Shown here piece after piece: positions 1-5,850 of a stretch of DNA of 7,019 nucleotides; the first letter of the stretch is position 1; each line of letters opens with the position of its first letter. Position numbers and translations under genes: made by a program. The DNA is from Deltaproteobacteria bacterium. Lineage in GTDB: Bacteria; Desulfobacterota; Anaeroferrophillalia; Anaeroferrophillales; Tharpellaceae. The DNA is taken from positions 1 through 7,019 of the forward strand of contig JAADEO010000031.1 of NCBI GenBank assembly GCA_013153415.1, written 5' to 3'. The notes under the pieces are model-generated. The model saw only the letters and a program-made list of their open reading frames with translations, searched no databases and was not told the origin of the DNA.

Positions 1-660
1 GGCGGCCTCGGCGGTACTGCCGCATTCATGGAGAACCGCACCGGGCAGGTTTTCACGCAGCCACTGGCGGCACTGGGCCAGGGCCTGGGCGTGGGAATAG
101 ACCGTGCGGATCTCGGCCAGGGCGAGGTTTTCCGCTGCCAGCAGGTCGTGGGAGATGCTCTGGTAGTGCTCACCGCAGATTTTCAGGTCGGAGTTGAAGA
201 AGAGATCCTGGGTATGGGTGACGGCCCCCTCGATCGAATTTTCGACCGGCACCATGCCGTAGTGGCAAAGCTCCTTTTCGACTGCGGCGAAAACCTCGGC
301 GACGTTGGCCTGCGGCCGCATCTCGACGGTACCGCCGAAATGGCCGAGGGCGGCCAGGTGGGTGAAAGAGGCCTCGGGGCCGAGGAACGCGACCCGGTGA
401 CGATTCTGGAGCTCCCGGGCTGCCGACATGATCTCCTTGAAGATCAGCTGCAGGGCCGCCTCCGAGAGCGGGCCCCGGTTGAGCTGGCTGAGGCGCTGCA
501 GAACCTGGCTCTCCCGGGCGTTGTTGAAGGTCGACAGACCCTGTTCCTGTTTGCGCCGGCCGATCTCCCGGGCCAGCTCCAGGCGCCGGTTGATGCGTTC
601 GAGAATCTCTTCATCGAGGGTGTCGATCTCGGTTCTTAATTGCGAAAGTTCGGGTCTCAT
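1..660 (-). CDS. pheA: Bifunctional chorismate mutase / prephenate dehydratase (P-protein), N-terminal 220 residues
   Basis: Cytoplasmic enzyme of phenylalanine synthesis: it turns chorismate into prephenate and then phenylpyruvate. Reading leftward from the ATG at 660 gives 220 codons, open to the window edge, so the C-terminal catalytic TRF motif and the ACT regulatory domain are not visible. Residues 1-86 are an AroQ chorismate mutase: R9, R26, K37, R49-E50 and Q85 align with E. coli P-protein R11, R28, K39, R51-E52 and Q88, while E. coli D48 and S84 become N46 and A81. Prephenate dehydratase begins near residue 89 (VAFLGPEASFTH) and carries the PVENSIEGAV motif at 138-147. The start lies 25 nt after the DAHP synthase stop, with no good Shine-Dalgarno, so translational coupling is likely. 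The alignment of R9 supports this start. Transcription would be governed by the attenuator upstream of the DAHP synthase gene. Confidence 0.95.
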   Translation of the reverse strand, partial: MRPELSQLRTEIDTLDEEILERINRRLELAREIGRRKQEQGLSTFNNARESQVLQRLSQLNRGPLSEAALQLIFKEIMSAARELQNRHRVAFLGPEASFTHLAALGHFGGTVEMRPQANVAEVFAAVEKELCHYGMVPVENSIEGAVTHTQDLFFNSDLKICGEHYQSISHDLLAAENLALAEIRTVYSHAQALAQCRQWLRENLPGAVLHECGSTAEAA

Positions 661-685
661 GGGAATCTGTTCTAAGGTCTGGAGT

Positions 686-1756
686 TCAAACCGCAGCGTC
701 GACCGGACTGATATTTTCCAGCAGTCGCTTGTGAGCGCAGCGTAAAAGCTTTTCCGTGGTCTCCCAGGAAATGCATTCGTCGGTGATCGAGACCCCGTAG
801 GTCAACTGGTCGGGGTCGCCACAGGACTGGTTGCCCTCGTGGAGGTTGCTCTCGAGCATCGCCCCGACGATCGCCCGGTTGCCCTCGAGGCGCTGGCTGA
901 TGATGTTTTTTAAGACCACGGCCTGGCCTTCGTGCTTCTTGCGGGAGTTGCCATGCGAGCAGTCGACGACGATGGTCTCGTCGAGGCCGGCTTCCCGAAG
1001 TTCGCGACAGGCCTCCTCGATACTGACCGAATCGTAGTTGGGCCGGAGGCCGCCGCGCAGAACGATATGGGTCCAGGGGTTGCCGCTGGTCGAGACGATG
1101 CAGGTCCGGCCCTCGGGATCGACGCCGATGAAACTCTGCGGCGTGCGGGCCGCGATCATCGCGTGGATCGCCTTGGTCAGACTGCCGTCGGTACAGTTTT
1201 TCAGGCCCACCGGCATCGACAGGCCGCTGGCCATTTCACGGTGGGTCTGGGATTCGGTGGTCCGGGCCCCGATCGCCGACCAGCAGACCAGCCCGGCCAG
1301 GTACTGCGGGGTGATCGGGTCGAGCATCTCGGTGGCGGTCGGCAGGCCGAGCTCGGTAACCCGCATCAGGATGCGGCGGGCCCGGCGCAGACCTTCGTTC
1401 ATGTCGCAGGAGCCGTTCATGTGGGGGTCGTTGATCAGCCCTTTCCAGCCGACCGTGGTCCGCGGCTTTTCGAAGTAGACCCGCATTACCAGCAACATGG
1501 TTTCGGCAACCTCTTGCTGGAGTGCGGCCAGGCGTTCGGCGTACTCGAAAGCGGCTTTTTCATCGTGGATCGAACAGGGGCCGACCACCATCAGCATCCG
1601 CGGATCGCGCTTGCCGAGGATCTCGGTTATCTGGCGCCGGCCCTCGACCACGGTCTTTTCGCTGGCCGGGGTGATCGGCAACTCCTCCTTGATGGTGTCG
1701 GGGCCGACCAGGGGTTCGAAACTTCTGATGTTGATGTCATGAGTACGGCTGCACAT
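686..1756 (-). CDS. aroG: Class I (AroG/AroF-type) 3-deoxy-7-phosphoheptulonate (DAHP) synthase
   Basis: Catalyses the first committed step of aromatic synthesis, joining phosphoenolpyruvate and erythrose-4-phosphate. The 356-residue product is collinear with E. coli AroG (350 aa). The four metal ligands fall at identical positions: C61 (GPCSIH), H268 (DCSHGN), E302 (MLESNL) and D326 (SITDEC). The PEP/E4P loop motifs RVYFEKPRTTVGWKGL (92-107) and GARTTES (163-169) are present. The N-terminal extension and barrel surface that form the allosteric site are complete. Residue 211 is Gly (F209-I-G211), as in Tyr-inhibited AroF/Aro4p, where Phe-inhibited AroG/Aro3p has Ser; Tyr-type feedback is therefore inferred, and aroF would be an equally fair symbol. 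The ATG at 1756 is preceded by a strong AAAGGAG. It is first in an operon with pheA and lies behind a leader-peptide attenuator. Confidence 0.97.
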   Translation of the reverse strand: MCSRTHDINIRSFEPLVGPDTIKEELPITPASEKTVVEGRRQITEILGKRDPRMLMVVGPCSIHDEKAAFEYAERLAALQQEVAETMLLVMRVYFEKPRTTVGWKGLINDPHMNGSCDMNEGLRRARRILMRVTELGLPTATEMLDPITPQYLAGLVCWSAIGARTTESQTHREMASGLSMPVGLKNCTDGSLTKAIHAMIAARTPQSFIGVDPEGRTCIVSTSGNPWTHIVLRGGLRPNYDSVSIEEACRELREAGLDETIVVDCSHGNSRKKHEGQAVVLKNIISQRLEGNRAIVGAMLESNLHEGNQSCGDPDQLTYGVSITDECISWETTEKLLRCAHKRLLENISPVDAAV

Positions 1757-1762
1757 GGCTTG

Positions 1763-1769
1763 CTCCTTT
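1763..1769 (-). promoter_or_regulatory. Ribosome binding site of the DAHP synthase gene
   Basis: Minus-strand AAAGGAG, 6 nt before the ATG at 1756. It is much stronger than the sites in front of the leader peptide and pheA, and it decides the start codon. It lies downstream of the terminator U-tract, so it appears only on transcripts that escape attenuation. Confidence 0.85.
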
Positions 1770-1800
1770 GTCGAATGACGGTTGTTGTTTGCTCTCGCCC

Positions 1801-1839
1801 AAAAAATAAGGGCCGCGGGAATTTTCCCCCGCGGCCCTT
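1801..1839 (-). terminator. Intrinsic terminator (stem 3:4) of the aromatic attenuator
   Basis: On the minus strand a perfect 12-bp GC-rich stem (AAGGGCCGCGGG, 1839-1828, pairing with CCCGCGGCCCTT, 1819-1808) closes an 8-nt loop. It is followed at once by ATTTTTT (1807-1801). It sits 45 nt before the DAHP synthase start, inside the leader of the same gene, so its job is conditional termination rather than ending an upstream gene. Its 5' arm is also the 3' arm of the competing antiterminator. Confidence 0.92.
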
Positions 1840-1929
1840 GAACGAAAAAGCCGCGGGCGGGCTGCCCACGGCTTGTTTTTTCTACGGTGTCTTTTTCAGT
1901 TTAAGACGCGCACAAAACCCGGGCAGACC
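1828..1929 (-). promoter_or_regulatory. Alternative antiterminator pairings (0:1 and 2:3) of the attenuator
   Basis: Two competing stems are visible on the minus strand. Segment 2 (CCCGCGGCTTTT, 1857-1846) can pair along 12 bp, two of them G-U, with segment 3 (AAGGGCCGCGGG, 1839-1828); this destroys both flanking hairpins. Segment 0, inside the leader-peptide reading frame (GGTCTGCCCG, 1929-1920), can pair with segment 1 (TGGGCAGCCC, 1868-1859) through eight Watson-Crick pairs and a G-U with one mismatch, freeing segment 2. A ribosome stalled on codons 8-14 of the leader would end just before segment 0. The arrangement resembles the multi-stem his attenuator more than the minimal trp one. Pairings are read by eye; relative energies were not computed. 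Confidence 0.75.
1848..1874 (-). promoter_or_regulatory. Upstream attenuator hairpin (stem 1:2, anti-antiterminator)
   Basis: On the minus strand AAGCCGTGGGC (1874-1864) pairs with GCCCGCGGCTT (1858-1848) over 11 bp with one G-U, around a 5-nt loop. It begins 26 nt after the leader-peptide stop codon. When it forms it sequesters the segment needed for the antiterminator, so the terminator at 1801-1839 forms. A short TTTTT follows the stem, so it may also act as a pause hairpin. Read on the plus strand the same hairpin is followed by GTTTTTT and could stop antisense transcription. Confidence 0.8.
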
Positions 1930-1987
1930 TCTCCTGGTCGCTGTTAAAATAAAACCAGAAAAAATAGGTGCTGAAAACGGGGTTCAT
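1901..1987 (-). CDS. Aromatic leader peptide of the DAHP synthase-pheA attenuator
   Basis: A 28-codon reading frame from ATG at 1987 to TAA at 1901. Codons 8-14 (1966-1946) are TAT TTT TTC TGG TTT TAT TTT, giving YFFWFYF, with another Phe at codon 5. Eight of 28 residues are therefore aromatic: five Phe, two Tyr and one Trp. This is what ribosome-mediated attenuation needs: stalling when charged Phe, Tyr or Trp tRNA is short. The peptide itself has no inferred function. Its Shine-Dalgarno is weak (GGAC about 4-7 nt before the ATG). It starts roughly 54 nt after the predicted transcription start, and the 1:2, 2:3 and 3:4 stems follow it directly. It differs in sequence from E. coli PheL (Phe only) and TrpL (Trp only) in reading all three aromatics. 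Confidence 0.88.
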   Translation of the reverse strand: MNPVFSTYFFWFYFNSDQERSARVLCAS

Positions 1988-2047
1988 CGCTGTCCGTGGT
2001 CTCTGTATCCAAAAAATTGGAAGAAATCGCTATCTCTACTGGCCGCC

Positions 2048-2076
2048 ATCTAACCTATGGTGCAGGTTCTTGTCAA
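2048..2076 (-). promoter_or_regulatory. Sigma-70-type promoter of the leader-aroG-pheA operon
   Basis: On the minus strand a perfect TTGACA (2076-2071) is followed by exactly 17 nt and then TTAGAT (2053-2048). The -10 box is poor (3 of 6 matches), which the consensus -35 and ideal spacing may offset. Initiation would be near 2041, giving a leader of about 285 nt that contains the whole leader peptide and attenuator. Confidence 0.65.
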
Positions 2077-2163
2077 GTGTTTTCTATCCTTGGTGATTTT
2101 CTGAAAGGTGGCGGCAAATGCTGGTTTTTTGTCGATGTTTATGCTAAAGCAAAGCAGCTTTCT

Positions 2164-2183
2164 GAACCCGGTCGCGGGTTTTT
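2164..2183 (+). terminator. Terminator-like hairpin upstream of the AI-2E permease gene
   Basis: On the plus strand AACCCG (2165-2170), a GTCG loop and CGGGTT (2175-2180) form a 6-bp stem, followed by TTTGTT. No plus-strand gene precedes it, because the upstream operon runs the other way. It could therefore end a short untranslated transcript or attenuate the permease gene, whose start is about 37 nt downstream. The stem is short, so activity is uncertain. Confidence 0.5.
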
Positions 2184-2219
2184 GTTCAAAACTTGAAGCT
2201 GTGCAGGAGTCAGCGAATA

Positions 2220-3305
2220 ATGGTTGATGACAAAGTTGATGACAGACTTTCGGTCTATCGGATCGTGGTTTTCTTTATGGTCTTTTTCCTGTCGGTCGGT
2301 CTCTTCCTCTGGATGTTGCGGCCGTTTTTTTCGACTCTGATCCTTTCGTTGATCATGGTCGGTCTCTGCTATCCCGTCTATGTCAAGCTCAGCGAGGTCT
2401 GCGATGGGCGCAACTGGCTCTCTTCGGCCCTGATCTGCCTGGCGATCTTTCTCGGCATCTTCGTACCCCTGGTGTTCCTGATCTCTTCGCTTTCGGTCGA
2501 GGTGGCTGATTTCTATGCCTACCTGAAACGTGAGCTGACCGCCAATTCCCTGAACCATTTCCTGACCCTGCACTCCGACAAGGTCGACCGGGTTACCCAC
2601 CTGCTCGATCGGCTCGGTATCAGCTACAGTCTGGAAGATCTTCAGAGTCATATCCTGCGTCTGAGCAAAGGGGCCGGACTCTGGGTCTACAACTGGACCC
2701 GGGTGCTGGCCGGACAGATCATGAATTTCAGCCTCCATTTCATCCTGTTGCTGGTTTTTATCTATTTTCTCCTGATCGACGGACCTCGGGTCAAAGAGTA
2801 CCTGCTCGCACTCTCCCCTCTGCCCCGGGAACAGGAGGAGGGGCTTTTGCAGAAGTTCAACGACATGACCATGGCGATGGTGGTCGGCAATGGGGTGGCG
2901 GCGATCATCCAGGGGATTCTCGGCGGTATCGGCCTGGCCCTGTTCGATATCCGTTCGCCGGTTCTCTGGGGCACGGTGATGGCGATTTTCGCTTTCATTC
3001 CCTTCATCGGGATCTCGGTGGTCTTTATCCCGATCGGCGGCTATATGCTTCTGGTTGGAGATACGAGCCGTGGCATCGCTTTCCTGGCGACTTTCGGAGC
3101 GCTCTCACTGGTGGCCGAGTACCTGGTCAAGCCGAAGCTGGTCGGCAACCGGGTCAAGATCCATGTCCTGCTGATCTTCATCGCCATTTTCGGGGGACTC
3201 TCCACTTTCGGCCTGCTCGGCATTCTTTTCGGTCCCCTGATCACGATTGCTTTTTTGAGCCTGGTTGAGATCTACCATCAGAATTACGGCAAGCATCTGC
3301 TGTAG
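2220..3305 (+). CDS. AI-2E family transporter (polytopic inner-membrane permease)
   Basis: A 361-residue membrane protein of the AI-2E/YdiK/YhhQ-type permease family (PF01594). Family members have been linked to export of small signals, Na+/H+ antiport or other solutes, so the substrate here cannot be named. Hydrophobic segments lie near residues 14-33, 37-55, 66-91, 168-186, 222-242, 250-276, 284-302 and 315-346. The hydrophilic stretch at about 100-160 is the usual periplasmic loop. Family motifs are visible: IDGPR (186-190), the GNGVAAIIQGILGG block (223-236), IPFIG (260-264), and VKPKLVGNRVKIH (303-315) followed by the Gly-rich final pair of helices. ATG at 2220 is chosen over a TTG at 2193 because AGGAG lies 10 nt before it. 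The rhomboid gene follows after 44 nt on the same strand. Confidence 0.93.
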   Translation: MVDDKVDDRLSVYRIVVFFMVFFLSVGLFLWMLRPFFSTLILSLIMVGLCYPVYVKLSEVCDGRNWLSSALICLAIFLGIFVPLVFLISSLSVEVADFYAYLKRELTANSLNHFLTLHSDKVDRVTHLLDRLGISYSLEDLQSHILRLSKGAGLWVYNWTRVLAGQIMNFSLHFILLLVFIYFLLIDGPRVKEYLLALSPLPREQEEGLLQKFNDMTMAMVVGNGVAAIIQGILGGIGLALFDIRSPVLWGTVMAIFAFIPFIGISVVFIPIGGYMLLVGDTSRGIAFLATFGALSLVAEYLVKPKLVGNRVKIHVLLIFIAIFGGLSTFGLLGILFGPLITIAFLSLVEIYHQNYGKHLL

Positions 3306-3349
3306 TCCGTGGCCCGGGATTGAAACAGGGACCGGAAGGAGTGGTTTTC

Positions 3350-4183
3350 ATGCGCCGTAACTCGATACTTTGCCCCCATTGCCGTAAGTTGATCAGCCGG
3401 GACGAGGAGCGCTGCCCCTATTGCGGTCTGAGCCATCCGGGGCGTCGTCCCGCCAATCCCCTGCAACGCTGGAGCGCGACCCCGGCCGAGATCGTCAAGC
3501 CGTTGCTGGCGATCAATATCGCTTTTTATATCATGACCCTGCTCTTGGGGCCGATTTCTTTCAGCGGTTTCGGCAATCCCTTGAGCTTTCTGGCTCCCGA
3601 CAGCCGGGCTCTGATTCTCGCCGGGGCCACCGGCACCCTGCCGGTTTTCAAAATGCACCGTTGGTGGAGCCTGGTTTCAGCTTCTTTCCTGCACGGCAGT
3701 CTCCTGCACCTGCTTTTCAACATGGCCGCCCTCAATTACCTGGGCCGGATCTGTGCCGAAGTTTTCGGTCTTTACCGTTTCCTCCTGATCTATCTGATCA
3801 GCGGGGTGATAGGTTTCTATCTCTCCTGCCTGGCCGGAGTCATGCTGACGATCGGGGCTTCAGCGGCGCTTTGCGGACTGATCGGCGCCCTGCTCTTTTA
3901 TGGCCTCAACCGGGGTGGTGAGTTTGGTCGCCTGGTCGTGCAGCAGGTTCGGGGTTGGATTATCGGGTTGCTGTTGATCGGTTTTTTCCTGCCTTCGATC
4001 AACAATTGGGGCCATGGCGGCGGTTTGGTCGCCGGTTTCGCTCTCGCCGCTCTGCTCGGTTATCGGGAAAAACGGCCGGAAGGGATGTTGTTGCGCCAGT
4101 CTGCGATGGTTGTCACCCTGGCCAGCCTGGCAATCCTGGTCTGGGCCGTGATCCAGGTTTTGATGTTACGGCTGGGTCATTGA
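3350..4183 (+). CDS. Rhomboid-family intramembrane serine protease with N-terminal zinc ribbon
   Basis: A 277-residue inner-membrane protease predicted to cut transmembrane segments of other proteins; the substrate is unknown. Residues 8-25 hold a CPHC-x10-CPYC zinc ribbon (C8, C11, C22, C25) on the cytoplasmic N-terminus. The rhomboid core follows: the FLHGSLLHLLFN motif (113-124, with H115, H120 and N124), catalytic Ser171 in GASAA, and catalytic His222 in NWGHGGGLVAGF, so the Ser/His dyad is intact. GASA departs from the usual GxSG by having Ala after the Ser. A final hydrophobic helix is at about 254-273. The ATG at 3350 has AAGGAG 8 nt upstream; earlier in-frame TTG and GTG codons are less well placed. 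Probably in one transcript with the AI-2E permease, and tail-to-tail with a second rhomboid gene. Confidence 0.93.
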   Translation: MRRNSILCPHCRKLISRDEERCPYCGLSHPGRRPANPLQRWSATPAEIVKPLLAINIAFYIMTLLLGPISFSGFGNPLSFLAPDSRALILAGATGTLPVFKMHRWWSLVSASFLHGSLLHLLFNMAALNYLGRICAEVFGLYRFLLIYLISGVIGFYLSCLAGVMLTIGASAALCGLIGALLFYGLNRGGEFGRLVVQQVRGWIIGLLLIGFFLPSINNWGHGGGLVAGFALAALLGYREKRPEGMLLRQSAMVVTLASLAILVWAVIQVLMLRLGH

Positions 4184-4244
4184 ACCCGATCCCGCTAATT
4201 AGTGCCAGTACGCTCGATCGGGGTCGTCCGCATTATTGTCGCCG

Positions 4245-4260
4245 AAACCGAAAGGTTTTT
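4245..4260 (+). terminator. Weak terminator-like hairpin after the zinc-ribbon rhomboid gene
   Basis: AAACC, a GAAA tetraloop and GGTTT form a 5-bp stem that runs into a short T-tract (4256-4260), 61 nt after the rhomboid stop. The stem is AT-rich and short. It is listed because it is the only plus-strand terminator candidate seen in the convergent gap 4184-4352. Confidence 0.3.
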
Positions 4261-4315
4261 CATTTCCACTCCGCCAGCTTACCGCAATTGCCGCTTTTTG
4301 CCGCCGGCCGCTCTT

Positions 4316-4348
4316 AAAAAACCCTCCCGCTGTTCTCTTTTTCGGAGG
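4316..4348 (-). terminator. Intrinsic terminator of the helical-repeat rhomboid gene
   Basis: On the minus strand CCTCCG (4348-4343) pairs with CGGGAGG (4329-4323, one bulged G) around an A-rich loop, followed by GTTTTTT (4322-4316). It begins 4 nt after the stop codon of the minus-strand rhomboid gene, the expected place for its terminator. Confidence 0.65.
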
Positions 4349-4352
4349 ATGG

Positions 4353-5541
4353 CTATCTCTTTCTCTTGTTCCAGTAACTGTTGACTTGCGCCAGGGCCTG
4401 GCGCAGGGCTGCCTCGGTGGCCGGGTCGGGCTGATGCTCCAGACCTTCCAGAAGGTATTGGTAGGCGCTTGGTGCCTGGCCCTCCTCGATGCGGGCCCGA
4501 CCCAGGTTCAGATAGACCGGGGCCAGGATCGGACTGCCGATGTGGGTCTTGATGTAATTACGCAGCAGGTGGTCGGCGCTACGCCGGTGACCGGCAGCCC
4601 GCAGCCAGTCGGCCAGGGTGGTGATTCGGTCCGGTTCCAGGGACATCAGCTCTTTCAGGTCTAGGCTTTCCAGGGCGGAAAAGGCGACATCCCGTTCACC
4701 GTTATCCAGGGCCCGCTTCAGGTGGGCCAGGGGCGGGTCGGTAAAAGGCGGGTGCTTGCCGGTTTCGGTTGTCACCGGCCCGAACTCGTAATCGGGCCGG
4801 TTTTCAAGCTGGTAATAGCCCCAGGCGCATAAAAGCCCGGCCAGGAAACCGCCGATATGGGCTCCGTGGGCCACACCCCCACCAGAATTGGAGAGAAGGA
4901 AAGGCAAAAGGTTGTCCACCAGCAGGTAAAAACCGAGTACCAGGCGGGCCGGCAGCAGAAAAACATCCATGAAAAAAGGAAAGAAAAAAAAAGAACAACT
5001 TGATCTGGTTGCGGGGAAAAAAGACGTAGTAGAGTCCCAGGACTCCGGAGATCGCCCCTGAAGCCCCGACCAGTGGGGTCATTGACTGGCTGGTGAACAA
5101 AGCGAAGAAGAGGGTCGCGCAGACTCCGCAGGCGATATAGACGATCAGATAGGGGATATGGCCGAGGCGATGCTCGACATTGTCGCCATATATCCATAAG
5201 AAAAGCATGTTGCCGAACAGGTGCATGAAGCCGCCGTGGAGAAACAGGGAGTAGAAGAGGTCGCTGATCTGCGGTGCCCCGGCCTTGTAACCATGTTCGA
5301 AGACATAGAGACTGTAGGCATCGATATGCTGCAACAACTGGGGCAGAGAAATTCCCCGGGGCAGGTGCGGCGCCATGACCTTCAGGTATTCGTAGAGGGC
5401 GGGATCGTTAGGATTGACTCCCCGGTGGCTGAGAGGCCAGGTAATCAGAACGTAGACCGCGACATTGATGCCGATCAGCAGCCAATTGGCCCAAGGCGTG
5501 TAATTTTCCGGGTTGGGTGTGTCACCGATCGGCAGCAGCAT
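4353..5541 (-). pseudogene. Rhomboid-family intramembrane protease with C-terminal helical (TPR-like) domain, frame broken in a T9 run
   Basis: Two overlapping open frames encode one protein. The upstream frame starts at ATG 5541 (weak CAGG site) and reads a rhomboid core to about residue 186: FLHGGFMHLFGN (100-111) and catalytic Ser161 in VGASGAISG. It then runs out of frame to a stop at 4804, giving a 245-residue chimera without the catalytic His. The downstream frame (4970 to 4353) carries the rest: FYLLVDNLLPF, then VAHGAHIGGFLAG with the catalytic His, then about 115 residues of helical, TPR-like sequence. Removing one T from the T9 run at 4984-4992 joins them as KLFFFFFPFFMDV. This restores a 395-residue protein with Ser161 and His228. 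There is no Shine-Dalgarno before the internal ATG at 4970, so separate translation of the C-terminal part is unlikely. Whether the gene is dead, misread or rescued by slippage cannot be told from the sequence. Confidence 0.85.
4984..4992 (-). other. T9 homopolymer at the rhomboid frame break (possible slippage site)
   Basis: Nine consecutive T on the coding (minus) strand sit inside a 25-nt pyrimidine-only stretch (4995-4971) containing a second run of six T. A one-base contraction of the T9 run puts the two rhomboid frames in register. T9/A9 runs are long enough for RNA polymerase slippage; Shigella mxiE is rescued at a T9 run. They are also classic places for indel errors in sequencing and for replication slippage. 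Confidence 0.7.
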
Positions 5542-5619
5542 GTGAGAACCTGATTCTGGTAATTCCTGTCGGGCTGGTTAAGAACCCGGAACAGTACGAA
5601 GTAGTTGTGGCTCATCTAA

Positions 5620-5638
5620 TGCGGGAACAAATCCCGCA
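5620..5638. repeat. Perfect 7-bp inverted repeat
   Basis: TGCGGGA (5620-5626) and TCCCGCA (5632-5638) flank a 5-nt ACAAA spacer. No T-tract follows on either strand, so it is not an obvious intrinsic terminator. It lies about 80 nt upstream of the minus-strand rhomboid start and could be a protein-binding site or RNA hairpin in that leader. Confidence 0.5.
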
Positions 5639-5693
5639 ATTCGAACGGGTTTTGCCGGCCCGCACCCAAAGGCAGTTCCGATGGTCGCAAATA

Positions 5694-5752
5694 AGTACTT
5701 TCTCCAGAATATTTTCCTGTCTTTCAGACCGGAAAATATTCTGTAAAGTACT
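5694..5752. repeat. 59-bp imperfect palindrome
   Basis: Outer arms AGTACTTT (5694-5701) and AAAGTACT (5745-5752) and inner arms AGAATATTTTCC (5706-5717) and GGAAAATATTCT (5731-5742) are perfect inverted repeats. They are separated only by a small internal loop (CTCC against GT) and a 13-nt apical loop that can itself form GTCT/AGAC. Twenty of the arm positions pair. On the plus strand AATTTTTCC follows, so it could end plus-strand transcription, but no plus-strand gene lies before it. It may be an intergenic repeat element or a short MITE-like sequence. Confidence 0.75.
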
Positions 5753-5850
5753 AATTTTTCCTGACGAAGGTGTCAACCAGTTTTTCCCGCCTCTGATATT
5801 TCCAGCATAACTACTCAGCTTTTTGATCAGGATACGATTCATCTCTCTGC

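Noticed and set aside
28..639. Plus-strand open frame of 203 codons
   Set aside because: It is the exact antisense of pheA, whose minus-strand product has clear chorismate mutase and prephenate dehydratase motifs; the plus-strand product looks like nothing known.
932..2053. Plus-strand open frame of 373 codons, longer than the real gene opposite
   Set aside because: It is antisense to the DAHP synthase gene and its leader, rich in Gly, Asp and Arg as GC-rich shadow frames are, and the minus strand carries all catalytic residues of DAHP synthase.
1996..2196. Plus-strand 66-codon frame between the divergent promoters
   Set aside because: No good ribosome site, it crosses the minus-strand promoter and the hairpin at 2164-2183, and its product has no recognisable feature.
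4970..4970. Internal ATG as an independent start for the C-terminal rhomboid fragment
   Set aside because: It is preceded by a pyrimidine tract with no Shine-Dalgarno, and the fragment would lack the Ser and the first membrane helices; a frame break is the simpler reading.
5517..5810. Plus-strand 97-codon frame over the rhomboid start and the palindrome
   Set aside because: It overlaps the minus-strand rhomboid start, runs through the palindrome and shows no family motif; treated as chance.
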